64,000 nucleotides of DNA from assembly GCA_038277395.1 (NCBI GenBank), contig CM076192.1, positions 9,958,839 through 10,022,838 on the forward strand, given 5' to 3'. Shown here piece by piece: positions 32,782-42,650 of this stretch. The position numbers were made by a program, and so were the translations under genes. The notes below the pieces were generated by a model. That model saw nothing but the letters and a program-made list of their open reading frames with translations. It was not told the DNA's origin and searched no databases. How positions within the stretch are numbered: the first letter of the stretch is position 1; each line of letters begins with the position of its first letter. The stretch is from Dryocosmus kuriphilus (Eukaryota; Arthropoda; Insecta; Hymenoptera; Cynipidae).

Positions 32782-34066
32782 TTACATTCTCATCAGAGAA
32801 GGTATTAGATTTATGCAAAATTTGGCTTTCGCAGATTTCATGAAATCTCCACGTTTTGAGACCTCCTGAATCCGAAAAGACGGTTTTTACGACGGTGTCT
32901 ATCTGTCTGTTGTCGTTGTCGTCGTCGTTGTCGTCGTTGTTGTCGTCGTTGTCGTCGGAGGCTGTTCCCACGATAACATTCGAAGGACTAATCGGATTGG
33001 AGTGCGCTTTGGTACACTTCTTTAAGGGGTAAAAAGAAAGAACGAGTTCGTTAACCAGCGGTTTTGACCAAAGGTTATGGTTTTATCTATCAAAAACGGT
33101 TTTCACAAAATCAAAAAATCCATTTTCCGGCTGAACTATGAGAGATACAAAAAAATGTAAGAAAATAAAATTGTTTACCTTAAAAAAATCTACAAATTTT
33201 GTCTTCACCGTTTTTTGATAAAATAAACGCTTTTTGATTTAATCAAGAAAACGCTATTAAAATTTAAAAACTCTGGTTTTCTGCCAAAATATTCAAGATA
33301 CAAAAAAATCGTGAAGAATAAAGTTGTTCAATTTAAAAAGATCTAAAAATTTTGTTTTAACTATTTTTTGACAAAATACACGGTTTTTGTTTTAATCGAT
33401 AAAACGTTATTAAAAATAAAAAATTTCAAATTTCCCGACAAACTATGGAAGATACGGAAAAAATGATAACGAACAAAGTTGTTCGCCTCAAAAAGATCTA
33501 CAAATTTGCTCTATATCATTTTTTTGAGCAGACGCGTAGTTTTTGAGTTATTCGTGAAATATGTTATGAAATATAAAGAAAACCACTTTTCAGCAAAACT
33601 GTGCAAGATATGAGAAAATATTAACAAGCAGAATTGTTCACCTTGGAAAGAGCTACAAAATTTATTTACAAGACTCATCGTTTTACTTTTAAGAATCGAA
33701 ATCCTCTATTGTGAAATTTGGAAAATCACTAAAAAACTTTACCAATCTACAATGTGTTTTAAAAAAATGTAATTATAGAGCGCGAAGCGCGAGTTTCATG
33801 ATGAGAATGTATTCCTTAAGGGCGATAGAGAGCCTTAAGTAAAATAATTTCTTTTGTAATTTTTAATTTAAAGGTTTATACGATATATAAACACCGAGCG
33901 CGTAGCGCGAGGTAAATAATATATCGAGCGCGAAGCGCGAGTCAAATGTCGAGCGCGAAGCGCGACTGCCAACAGACGCGCGCCCCAGGCGCACTCATAC
34001 TTCGCGCGAAGCGCGGCGCGCGCAGCGCGCGATGAGAATCTGCCCGCACAGCGGGCAGATTTTTTT
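32782..34066 (+). mobile_element. Helentron-like non-autonomous element, copy 2
   Basis: Starts TTACATTCTCATCAGAGAAG, has a (GTCGTT)n tract at 32,915-32,960, four tandem ~110-bp modules with AAAATTTTGTTTTAACTATT-like cores, GAGCGCGAAGCGCGAG repeats, then GATGAGAATC and the hairpin CTGCCCGC-ACA-GCGGGCAG before a T-run (34,038-34,066). It is inserted in the last BEN intron. Confidence 0.75.
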
Positions 34067-34069
34067 GTA

Positions 34070-34970
34070 TATGTATAAGTTTATTAGTACATAAATGTTG
34101 CTTAGTCCATTTTTTTAATTTCGCAAACTTTTAGTTATGCGTGATTAAAAAATTTCGTTAGAATTTCGGTATTTTGAATAACGTGATCTAAATCAACTGA
34201 ATATAGTATTTATCCTTTGGCAGTATAGAAACAGAAAGAAAATCATAAAAATATTTGGTTTCGATGCGGTAGGTTCTCTGATTTTCAGTAATGGATGTTG
34301 TAGCTTTCAAATCAGAAGAAATTTGAACAAAAAAGTAAATTTATTTAGTATGTAAATTGTAAGGGAATGTGACACTTCCAATTCTTACCTTACCGACATC
34401 TTTTTATCATAACAATTCCACACGAAGTTAGAGATATCGGGCTAAAAGCTTTGCAAAATAAAGAAAAGTGACTAAGTAACGTTTTTGTATGAATAAATTT
34501 TTACAATTGAAAAAAATTTGATTTTGTATCTGTGAAAATTTATTAGTACAGATACGTTTCTTAGTCATTTTTTTTTTATCTTCTCAAACTTTCACCTCAA
34601 TATCTCATATCGTGTGAAATTGGTATAATTAAAAAAACGTCGATAATGTAGGGATCGTATAATTGGCATATGTCCTTGATAAAATGTCATACCTGATTCC
34701 TACCTTACCCACTATTTCAATATATTATAAATTAAATAAAAGATAGTAAGAAACATTTGTATGATCGCAGATGTTTGGAGTAACAAAAAACTTGCCCTTA
34801 AAATTTTGTTTTATAATTCCATATAAATGTTTCTTTAGCTGTTTAAGCTTTTGATCGACGGGTTAAATTGCATTGCATATATTCTACAGTTTTCAATAAT
34901 GCGGTTTTACCGATGTAAAAATTGATTCCTGAACTGAATAAATAAAATTTTTCATTGACAAATATTATTT
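34070..34970. other. No gene seen
   Basis: AT-rich intron-like DNA. Its first part has short segments also found at 32,140-32,700 (GTACGATTCGTACTTTACCGACA-like), suggesting an older duplication around the Helentron insertion. Confidence 0.45.
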
Positions 34971-35144
34971 TTTAGGTGAGTTTGAAAGGTGGATGATCCA
35001 CGAGATGGGCTATGACAGAAATGAGATCTGCCAACAATTGAAGAAGATGAACCGCTATATTATCCTAAAAACTGGTTGGCTACTGACGGTTCAAAGAGGG
35101 ACTGCTCAACCGAACGAACCGCAATCAAAAACGATCGCTTCAGC

Positions 35145-35365
35145 ATCATGCAGGAGGACCACACCGCATACAGCAGTGCCAAAACACACCACTCCGCACA
35201 CAACACACAACTGGACAATGCAAACATCAACACACTGTACCACACCGCACACATCGACACATAACACTACGATACATGCCTCAACAGACACTACCATATC
35301 ACATGCATTTTATATATCTAAAAAAACACCACACCGCACACAACCCACAACTCGACACTGCAAAC
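35145..35365. repeat. ACCACACCGCACAC-type degenerate repeat
   Basis: CA-rich stretch with recurring CACACCGCACACA and CAACTCGACAATGCAAAC units. It is low-complexity and lies between the BEN remnant and Polinton B. Confidence 0.6.
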
Positions 35366-35371
35366 ACCGAC

Positions 35372-35554
35372 AATAATGCCCTGTACAATTCCCAAATTGT
35401 CTGCGTCATATTGTTCTTTGGCTTCACTATCGTTGCACAATCTCTTGCCGTCTACGTCATAATGGCCGTCGGAGGTGATTTTGAATCCCGCACCAGGAGG
35501 TCCGCGGCTTACTGCTGCAGCTCCAGATGACGTGCAAACACATCGATACTCATC
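35372..35554 (-). pseudogene. Polinton B fibre-like gene, truncated
   Basis: The minus strand from the ATG at 35,554 matches the fibre-like gene at 2,705 (shared MSIDVF start, Gly-Pro turn and DGHYDVDGKRLCN block). Bases are missing after codon ~11, which shifts the frame. Similarity stops at about 35,372, the edge of copy B. It lies directly downstream of the conserved virion-type gene, an order that copy A has lost. Confidence 0.85.
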
Positions 35555-35586
35555 GTGATACCGATGATATTTTTATGTGTACGCTT

Positions 35587-36367
35587 CTAATATATGATTC
35601 CGGCTTCCCGTAGTTACTCAATGGTGGACACGATTTCATTATTGTTACTTGGATTGCCTGCTGCCTGAGATGCTAAGAGTAGACGAAGACGATCCACTAG
35701 TTCTTTAGGCTATCACAGTAGACATAGTCAGTATTAACATTTTTTCTTACTATCATATACTGTGGCAGTGAACCTCCACTCGTTGAGGACCGTCTGCGTG
35801 ACACATTGAACAGTTTCGCAATAAAGTTCTTGTACTTGACAATATTGCCTTTTCGAACAGATTCAGTTGCACTGTACCGATATACATATTGTCCCTAAAA
35901 TCTAATGGGTTTATCGCCAATCATAAGAGTTCCATTACTGAACTTACGAGTACTATAAATCATATCCAAGTACTGTTTTCTGCTTTGATTTATCATCCTG
36001 AGAAACTGGTTTGTTAAATATTCATAATTAACAGAAGATACAGTTCCATCATCATCATCTTGACCCATAGTTTTGTCAGTCTCTCCTTCTTCAGCATCAG
36101 CTGTGGCGTAGAAGCATTATGATCCTCCTCATCTTTTTCCTTTGCAGGTTCATCTTTCTTCTTGATTGAAGGACTAGATATGTCAACCAGTTTTTGCAGT
36201 GGCATCCCGATTGGCTTAAACGTTTCGGTCATTATCTTTTCAGTGGCTTCTTTACCCATTTTCAGCATTCGATGTTTACGTCGAATCACCTCACTGGCTT
36301 TTGCGATTTTATGGAGCACCTCCTTCTCTTTGTGAAACTTTGACATGTTGATGTGTTCACGACTCAT
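35587..36367 (-). pseudogene. Polinton B conserved virion-type protein, multiple stops
   Basis: The first ORF (36,367-36,014) reads MSKFHKEKEVLHKIAKASEV, a basic helical N-terminus, then a Lys/Glu-rich hinge. A frameshift near 36,050 moves into a frame with YLTNQFLRMINQSRKQYLD, GNIVKYKNF and NVNTDYVYCD. A second shift near 35,700 leads to ELVDRLRLLLASQAAGN and a final LREAGII. Three in-frame stops are also present. The family recurs in insect Polintons beside the ATPase (from memory) and is probably a structural or scaffold protein. The enzymatic function is unknown. Confidence 0.7.
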
Positions 36368-36403
36368 TCTGTAATGATATCACTTCCACAGCATAACTCG
36401 TAT

Positions 36404-37079
36404 TTATCCTTTTCGGTATCTACCCTCCTTGAGCTCACTGTCCTTGTCAAGGACAGCAAATCCAAACTTGTCGGTATTCCAACATGCCGAACATAAGTCT
36501 CGAAATTGAGAATAACTCATGTCAGTGTTCACATGATCGTCATACACGTGTCTCAAATTCGTCTCATCCTGCTTGAAAAATATCAACAGATTGGCATTGT
36601 CTCGCTCCAAATGATAGGAATTCGAGCGTAAGTTTGACGTAAGTAAAAACAGTCAACATGAGAGTGTCTACCCATGCAGAGGAAGGCTCTAATGTTGTCC
36701 TGTTTCTCATAGGCCACATAATCAAATAAAATTATAGAATTTGGCTGAGCTGCACTTGGTGATATTACATCTTCATGCTGAATGAAGAGAAAATACTCAA
36801 CACCATCTACATTATTTAACACCGTTCCAGGAATCGGTACTTTGGTTGTCTTAGGGATTTCGAGTAGACGTAGACATTAGCAAATTTCAATCCGTTTGGG
36901 TGTAAGATTAGAGCGAGTAATGTATTTGTCTTGCCACAATTTGACGGTCCGCAAAAGACTGCACGAATGCTGTCTGGCAGTGGACTACCATGACGTTTTA
37001 CCCTCTTCTTCTTCTCCGATTGGACGAGGGAATCAAATATATCGACCGGAAGCTTAATAGGTTGTTTCTTGAACCGCAT
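36404..37079 (-). pseudogene. Polinton B genome-packaging ATPase (FtsK/HerA type), frameshifted
   Basis: Starts at the ATG at 37,079 (MRFKKQPIKLPVDIFDSL), 40 nt downstream of TATAAAAG. Walker A is GPSNCGKTN (about 36,960). A frame break near 36,830 leads to a second ORF with a Walker B-like IILFDYVAYEKQD, where the usual second Asp is Tyr, and the FYLRQTYARIP sensor segment. Another break near 36,600 leads to the C-terminal part (HVYDDHVNTDM, FGFAVLDKDSE, RYRKG). In Polintons this enzyme pumps DNA into the capsid. Here it cannot be made whole. Confidence 0.88.
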
Positions 37080-37100
37080 CTTGACTTCGACTGTCGCAAA

Positions 37101-37165
37101 CTCTATAAACACAGCGCTTTTATAGCTTTCAGATCAGTTGCGTGCTAAGCTCCGTTCAGTGAGGA
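37101..37165. promoter_or_regulatory. Divergent promoter, ATPase / PLA2-like gene
   Basis: Only 86 bp separate the two start codons. TATAAAAG on the minus strand (37,124-37,117) and TTTATAGC then TCAGATCAGTT on the plus strand share the same core. TCAGTT fits an arthropod initiator for the rightward gene. Confidence 0.65.
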
Positions 37166-37972
37166 ATGATTGTGCATCAAGGTAAAGGCGTAGTCAATCG
37201 ACTCATCAACAACTTGCCGTTTGAGTTGCATTTACCTGGCTATCAATACTGCGGTCTAGGTACGAAGTTAGTCAAACGACTTGCTAGAGGCGATCCCGGT
37301 ATAAATCCTTTAGACGCAGCGTGTAAAGAACACGACATTGCATATTCACGTAATCGTGATAAACTTGAAGCGAGAAACTCTGCTGATCGTGTACTTGGGA
37401 GCAAAGCGTGGCAGAGAGTATTTGCTAAAGACGCTAGAATTGACGAGAAAGCGGCAGCATTGGCAATAACGAGCATAATGAATGCTAAAGCAAAAATCGG
37501 TATGGGGTTGAAGAGGAAATCCAGTTCCGAGAAGAGGAAGCTCAGATCAAAGAAGAAGAAGAAATTAATAGGATATAGAATTATTGTGAATGCAGCTAAG
37601 AAAGCAATGAGGCGAAGTAGTGATGCAAAAGTGACCATCAAGTCTGCAATCAGAGGTGCACAGGAAGCTTTCAAAAGTGCACAAGTGACAAATCCGCGTG
37701 TTCTACCATTACCGTTGAAAGTCGGTAGGGTTTTGCCATTGATTCTCTTATTTGCTGGACTAAGTGCACTTGGAGGTCTTACTGGTGGAGCAGCTGGTGT
37801 AGCCGAAGCCGTAAACGATGCTAACTCAGCTAAACAACAACTTTCACAGGCTCAACGTCATAACAAGACAATGGAGGCAATTGTTCTAGGACAGGGGTTA
37901 CACCTGAAACCTTACAGGAAAGGACTGGGACTTCATATGAAAGGACAGGGAGTCCGTCTAAGGCCAGCATAA
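37166..37972 (+). CDS. Polinton B PLA2-like minor virion protein
   Basis: A 268-aa intact ORF. Residues ~24-60 (YQYCGLGTKLVKRLARGDP-G then LDAACKEHDIAYS) match the calcium loop and catalytic His-Asp helix of parvovirus-type phospholipase A2 domains, which breach endosomal membranes during virus entry. Residues ~110-150 are very basic (KRKSSSEKRKLRSKKKKK), fitting DNA or nuclear targeting. Residues ~190-215 are hydrophobic and glycine-rich (LLFAGLSALGGLTGGAAG), a likely membrane-active helix. The C-terminus has GLGLHMKGQGVRLRP-type repeats similar to core peptides of adenovirus-like viruses. It is intact although every neighbour is broken. It is followed directly by the protease. Confidence 0.85.
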   Translation: MIVHQGKGVVNRLINNLPFELHLPGYQYCGLGTKLVKRLARGDPGINPLDAACKEHDIAYSRNRDKLEARNSADRVLGSKAWQRVFAKDARIDEKAAALAITSIMNAKAKIGMGLKRKSSSEKRKLRSKKKKKLIGYRIIVNAAKKAMRRSSDAKVTIKSAIRGAQEAFKSAQVTNPRVLPLPLKVGRVLPLILLFAGLSALGGLTGGAAGVAEAVNDANSAKQQLSQAQRHNKTMEAIVLGQGLHLKPYRKGLGLHMKGQGVRLRPA

Positions 37973-38385
37973 AAAAACTTGTAGTGAAGCTACCTCATCG
38001 TGCACTCACTGATGCCGATCTGTTGAAATGTGCTAAAGCTATAAAAATTCCACATTCCCGTGGAATGTTTATGCGCAATGAGCTACCAGTGCGTGATTCC
38101 CGTCAAACTGAATCAGCTATTGCAAATCTTGATGACAGTCACGGCCCTGGTACTCGCTGGGTAACATATAGAAAGATCGGTAATAATATTCTGTACTTTA
38201 ACAGTTTCGGTAATCTTCGTCCACCTTAGGATCTTGTCGATTACCTTGGTGTTGGTAGCGTAATAGAGTACAATCATGATAGATATCAGGACTGTGACAG
38301 TGTTGAGTGTGAACACTTGTGTTTAAATTTTTTGCGTGAACAGCTGTATGTGAGTGACAAATACTGTCTATATAAGAGAGTGTGA
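37969..38385 (+). pseudogene. Polinton B adenain-type cysteine protease, catalytic residue lost
   Basis: The frame overlaps the end of the PLA2-like gene. It opens with ATA where a start Met is expected (37,969), then KLPHRALTDADLLKCAKAIK. The region that should carry the catalytic His reads GPGTRWVTYRK, His replaced by Arg. YFNSFG has Asn where relatives have Asp. A TAG at about 38,227 ends the ORF; beyond it DYLGVGSVIEYNHD and the Cys-containing ECEHLCLNFL still follow in frame. Adenain-type enzymes mature capsid and core proteins. This one should be inactive for at least three reasons. Confidence 0.85.
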
Positions 38386-38410
38386 TGTACTGATTAGTGA
38401 CAGTATAGAG
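38366..38410 (+). promoter_or_regulatory. Penton promoter, copy B
   Basis: CTATATAAGAG at 38,368, inside the end of the protease frame, lies 55 nt ahead of the penton ATG at 38,423. GTGACAGTATAGAG follows at the expected start zone. Confidence 0.6.
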
Positions 38411-38422
38411 AAGAACACCATC

Positions 38423-39229
38423 ATGAACGACTCATTTACTCTCACCATAACGGGAAACTCTTCTGTGCTCGAGGCAGAGTACTTCCCACCAATAGAACTC
38501 TCTCTACATAAGAACTACGCTCTTGGTATCGTTGAATTACTCACATTCAACGCGATTCCTAACGCTGACGCTGGGAAGAATACAATTCAGGTCGGTAAAA
38601 GAAAAGTTGTCATACCCACTGGCAGCTATGAGATTGAAGACATTGAGAGATATGTCCAGAAGATTCTTATGAGTGACGACATTACAATAAGCATCAAGCC
38701 AAATAATAACACACTGCGCAGCGAGATAAAGTGTGATCATGAAGTAGACTTTCGATCAGTGGATTCGATTGGACGATTGTTGGGTTCCGCATCTTCTGTT
38801 CTTGAGGCCAATAAGACTCATACTTCTGACCTACCTGTGGCTATTCTCAAAGTGAACGCTCTACGAGTTGAGTGTAATGTCAAAACAGGAACCTACATCA
38901 ACGAGCACAAAGTGCACACGATTCACGAATTCTTGCATGTTGTTTCACCAAGATATAAGATTGTGGAAGTGCCGTTACACGTCAATTATCTGCCAATCGC
39001 CGGGAAGAACATACATCAAATTCAGCTCCGCATTGTTGATCAAGACGGAGACTTGGTGAATTTTCGAGGAGAGGTTATAACAATACGGCTACACAATCGC
39101 AAAGGAGTCTATATAAGGGAGACAAGATGCCAGACACAGGTCAGTTCTCAGCCAGCACGCAAGGCGGTAACACCTCAGGACGTGCTCCTTCTGACACAAC
39201 TGGGCCTCAAGGTCAAAGAAAGAAATTGA
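38423..39229 (+). CDS. Polinton B penton protein fused to the 49-aa micro-ORF
   Basis: A 268-aa uninterrupted ORF starting MNDSFTLTITGNSS at 38,423, the start that copy A lacks. The first ~220 residues are the single jelly-roll minor capsid protein (LEAEYFPPIEL, SYEIEDIERYV, VNALRVECNV). After RGEVITIRLH the frame runs without a stop into RKGVYIRETRCQTQ and KAVTPQDVLLLTQLG, the homologue of the separate 49-aa ORF at 9,951. About 25 bp present in copy A (penton stop, spacer and micro-ORF start) are deleted. It is a chance fusion that keeps both frames. Some substitutions at conserved sites (HVVSPRYKI for PVVPPGYKI) hint at relaxed selection. Confidence 0.85.
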   Translation: MNDSFTLTITGNSSVLEAEYFPPIELSLHKNYALGIVELLTFNAIPNADAGKNTIQVGKRKVVIPTGSYEIEDIERYVQKILMSDDITISIKPNNNTLRSEIKCDHEVDFRSVDSIGRLLGSASSVLEANKTHTSDLPVAILKVNALRVECNVKTGTYINEHKVHTIHEFLHVVSPRYKIVEVPLHVNYLPIAGKNIHQIQLRIVDQDGDLVNFRGEVITIRLHNRKGVYIRETRCQTQVSSQPARKAVTPQDVLLLTQLGLKVKERN

Positions 39230-39280
39230 ACAGGCCATTCAAGATATTTATCATCCCCAGCTGTTGCAATAAAGAAAAAA

Positions 39281-40463
39281 ATGGAAGAAATATTAAACAT
39301 TCAAGAACCAATGACATTTGACGAGTCCACATCCCACTATGAGGTTCTTGCACATCAGCCTTATGCCTCATCGTCTTTCAAAAACAGTGATGAAATTCGA
39401 ATCACTGTACAGCATTAAGATTTGTGTGTACTACCCAGTAAGAGTTCACTGCACGTGTACGGAAGACTGACTAAGGATGATGATGTAGCCAGAAATTTTA
39501 CTGCCACAACCATAGTGAGCAATTCAATCTGCTTCCTATTTGATGAAGTTCGCTATGAATTCAATGGTATTGTGATTGATCGTTGCAAAAATGTCGGTCT
39601 CACGAGCAGCATAAGAGGTTACATCTCTCTCACTCTGGACAAGGTTATCTTATAGAGAATGCAGGATGGCTAGGCATCCCCGAAGGAACAGGACATTTTA
39701 CCAATGAGGAGGGATACTTTGATGTTACTATACCGCTCAGTATGATCCTAGGATTCGCTGAAGACTATCGAAAAATCGTTGTGAATGCAAAGCATAAACT
39801 TATCCTGACAAGATCACGCAGTGACTTGAACGCCATTATTCAACCATGTCAAGATCCTGGAAACAAAGAACAATTTAGGATCTCGATTCAGAAAGTGAAG
39901 TGGATGATACCATATGTAATGGCTTCAGATCAGCAGAAGATGCTGGATTGTATGAATACTCCCTGCTCCCCACCACCTCAAGACACATATGGACTGTGAA
40001 AACGTCAACTCAATTGGAGAAACAACCTTACGTTATCCTGGATTTCCAAACAGGCAGAAAGGATAGGCGAGCAAGATATGCTAATCGTTTCGACCATTAA
40101 AGTATAACCAGTGTCTAGGTATTTCTCAATTCTCAGTACCATCCGTACGGCAATCGGAACCTGAACATTAATCATAATCAGTTTGGGCTACTGTATGAGA
40201 TGTATGCAAACTTTCAGGCAGCATACTATAGCAAAGAACCTGAATCATTGTTGAAGAAAAACGATTTCAAAGAACACGCTCCTCTGACTGTTATTGATGG
40301 CTCAAAACAAAATGAGTTTCTCAAACAGACCTCAGTGAACGATCGCTTGGAATTTGAATCGGGAGACAATCTTCCCGCCGAAACTTTAGCCTACTGTCTC
40401 ATCATACATGACCGTCTTATTCAATATCAGCGTCTCATTGTTGGTGTAAAAAAGTTGATTTAA
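39281..40463 (+). pseudogene. Polinton B major capsid protein, multiple lesions
   Basis: The ATG at 39,281 gives the same start as copy A. A TAA at about 39,418 follows TVQH. Frames change near 39,610, 39,920-39,960 and 40,100. The copy keeps the GYLIENAGWLGIPEGTG segment missing from copy A, plus ILDFQTGRKDRRA, ANFQAAYYSKEPES and the LIIHDRLIQYQ end. It is a double jelly-roll, hexon-like protein. Useful as evidence of the deletion in A. Confidence 0.88.
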
Positions 40464-40497
40464 GTGGTGGGGCTAATGTCATCAGTGGTGGGGAGAA

Positions 40498-40525
40498 ATT
40501 TATAAAAGAGGTGATTTCAGTAAGC
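40498..40525 (+). promoter_or_regulatory. TATA + TCAGT promoter, copy B exonuclease-like gene
   Basis: TTTATAAAAGAGGTGATTTCAGTAAG mirrors 11,343-11,368 of copy A and precedes the ATG at 40,546. Conservation of both core elements between copies supports function. Confidence 0.65.
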
Positions 40526-40545
40526 AGAATTCAGTTTTCGTCGAA

Positions 40546-41186
40546 ATGGAGTTCATACTGGATGTGCAAGGCTTCAAGAACCAGTTTGTCTTCAAGAAGC
40601 TGGCTGTAGTTTCTCTCCAGGAAGACTCTCAACCTGTGGTTTATCTCTTTGACCTCCTTGCTACTGGCATGTGTTGCCAGCCCGCTACAAGAGTGAAAAT
40701 TTATGGCTGACGCGCAATTATCATGGCCTTGAATGGAGTGCTGGTGACATACCCTACAAAGAAGTCAGGCACATAATTCGAGAAAGACTGCGTGGTGCCT
40801 TTGCAGTCTACGTTAAAGGATTGGAAAAGACGAGGTGGGTGGAGCAGTTTCTGAAAAATGTAAATAATCTTGAAGATTTGGGTTGTCTTTCTCTACACAA
40901 ATTGCACCCTACAGTTTGCATGAGGTGTAATCACCATACTCAGTGCTGGTATGAAAATTGCGCAGTTCGAAATGCTCTTGCTCTCAGGAACTGTTTCTTG
41001 ACTCCTCGGGATCAGCCTACTATTAGACATTACACTACAAGTAAAATCGATGATGTGGACGATGATGATGTTGATGATGATGGTGTGAATGATGATGATG
41101 AGATGCAAGATCCTGATCATGAAATGGAAAATCTTGATACCTCGAACGTCATATCGCTTACTGGTTGTGAATTTATGTATTCTTAA
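40546..41186 (+). pseudogene. Polinton B RNase H-fold (DnaQ/MAEL-like) protein, frameshifted
   Basis: MEFILDVQGFK starts at 40,546. A small in-frame deletion removes the residues between GFK and NQFVFK, and one base is missing near 40,655, so the rest (LPARYKSENLWL, YVKGLEKTRWVEQFL, CMRCNHHTQCWYENCAVRNAL) lies in another frame to 41,186. The Asp-rich tail is shorter and more mixed than in copy A. The Cys-His-Cys cluster is unchanged. Confidence 0.82.
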
Positions 41187-41930
41187 AAAAAAACGTTTTG
41201 TTCTTGTGTCGAAATAGGTTAAGATTCTACGTTCTATTCTTAGGTTCAGTTTTTGAATAAACAGAAAAAATTTTATATGTAAAGAAGTTTTAACCTTTCT
41301 TGAACCCTATCAACTTAGTTTTTAATTTATAGACAAATAGATTTTTTTCCAGTTTATTTTTAAGTTGATGGATTTTCAGCACGTAGGTGGGTTGAATTTA
41401 ATTATTATTATTAACATATGGTGCTTAGGTAAAAAATTGACCTTCATAAACTATACGTGTTGAAACGTGCCGAGACCTTGGGAATCCCCGTTAAATTTGC
41501 ATCATCTTACGTAACGTGTTGCATCACCTGGCGTAATCTAGCCTTCTAGAAACTTCGCGAACTATCTACGCAGTACCTTCTAGAACATTCTGATGGGAAT
41601 CCCCGTAAGAAATCGTTGCGTAATCAAACATTCTAGAGGCTTCAAGAATATTATAGAAGTTCGAGACGAAATCGTTGCATCATCTTGCTTAATCAAACAT
41701 TCTAGAGGCTTCTAGAACATTCTGGTGGGAATCCCCGCAAGAAATAGTTGCATCATCTTGCATAACCTGATGAAACTGGTCGATTCTAGAACTTTCTCGA
41801 ACCCTCTCGAATGTAGGTAGAATGGGGGGTACTGATCTATAAAAGCCGCATCGGATTTCAGAGGCTTCAGTCTGTCATTAAACATACAGAGTTTAACGTC
41901 TGTTCAGAACTAAGTACCCAGAGAAGAAGG
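41187..41930 (+). other. Polinton B/C junction and promoter of the disrupted OB-like gene
   Basis: The 3' trailer of the exonuclease-like gene (AATAAA at 41,257) is followed by GATGGATTTTCAGCAC (41,373), a motif seen again at 49,875. Then come several TTCTAGA(A/G)-rich repeats (41,535-41,810, with GGGAATCCCCGT recurring), and TATAAAAGCCGCATCGGATT at 41,838, the promoter of a copy of the OB-like gene. No other gene is visible. Confidence 0.6.
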
Positions 41931-41939
41931 ATATGGATT
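41931..41939. other. Target-site duplication, left (ATATGGATT)
   Basis: ATATGGATT here and at 49,288-49,296 bracket the Penelope-like insertion. The nonamer spans the start codon of the OB-like gene of Polinton C. Confidence 0.75.
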
Positions 41940-42650
41940 TTGAATAAAACAGTTGGAAAAATGACTACTTCTGACAATGTATTTCGCTCCAAAATCGAGT
42001 ACACAACGTTCCAAAACTGTTCCAGTTTCCTCTTCAGGTGTACATTTGTACATCGAGTTATATTCCATGTTGTTTAGAAAAATTAAATGTAAAAAATTTT
42101 GGCATTGATTGAAGTATTTTATCTGAAATTATTTTAAAATTAAAATTTGGAATAAAACTAAATTTAGATTGAGAACAAAAATATTTTATGTGAAAGTTAG
42201 GTTAGAAAGTGTTAACAGTAATTACTTACGAAGAAAGCTTCATCCTTATAAATTTGATTGTAAACATTGATCTATTTTTATTCTAAGTGATATTAAAACA
42301 GATTAAGAGTCGATTTTTTAGACAAAGGACAGAACAAAAACAAAAAGAAGCTGGAGAAGACCATGCTTCGTTATTTTAATCAACTCATAATGGAACTCAA
42401 ATAATGCCAAAATTTGTACATGCCTGACGTATTCAGTAACGTATTTAGTGAAAAATTATTTTATTTTAAAAAAGGGAATCAAGAATTACATTGTAAATTG
42501 AGCTGTAAAAATTAAGATCTGTAATAACATTTAAACTATTATTGAAGTCCCTTTTTATAAAGAACATTTCAGCAATAAGTCTCTTGAATTTATTATTTTC
42601 AGAATGTAAAATTTTTATATTATCCCAATCAAATTCATCTTGTTGTTATT

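Larger units (their letters stand above)
23562..35100 (+). pseudogene. Multi-exon BEN-domain gene, decayed and TE-filled
   Basis: At least six plus-strand exons with GT-AG borders can be chained. (1) 23,562-23,832: YLVDNVERIVP...YYLARILNVAG, like the small beta-barrel N-domain of insect BEN proteins. (2) about 26,617-26,772: basic KRTRVPPLKYLQSD then acidic. (3) about 31,028-31,434: leucine-zipper coiled coil (MLRKENVFL, KDKMLESTINRLDRAISRL). (4) 31,554-31,646. (5) 31,795-32,082: BEN core (KASIFVGDLAELVFGK). (6) from 34,979: FERWMIHEMGYDRNEICQQL, a plausible last BEN helix. Phases agree between exons 1-2 and 3-5. Lesions: TGA at about 31,334, TAG at about 31,171, single-base frameshifts near 26,660 and 32,050, and an 86-bp MITE inside exon 5. 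BEN proteins bind DNA and act in chromatin repression. This copy looks non-functional. It could be a host gene duplicate or a captured gene. Confidence 0.6.

Noticed and set aside
34993..35376. 127-aa ORF ending in Thr/His-rich repeats
   Set aside because: Only the first ~35 residues look like protein (last BEN exon); the rest is read-through of a CA-rich repeat.
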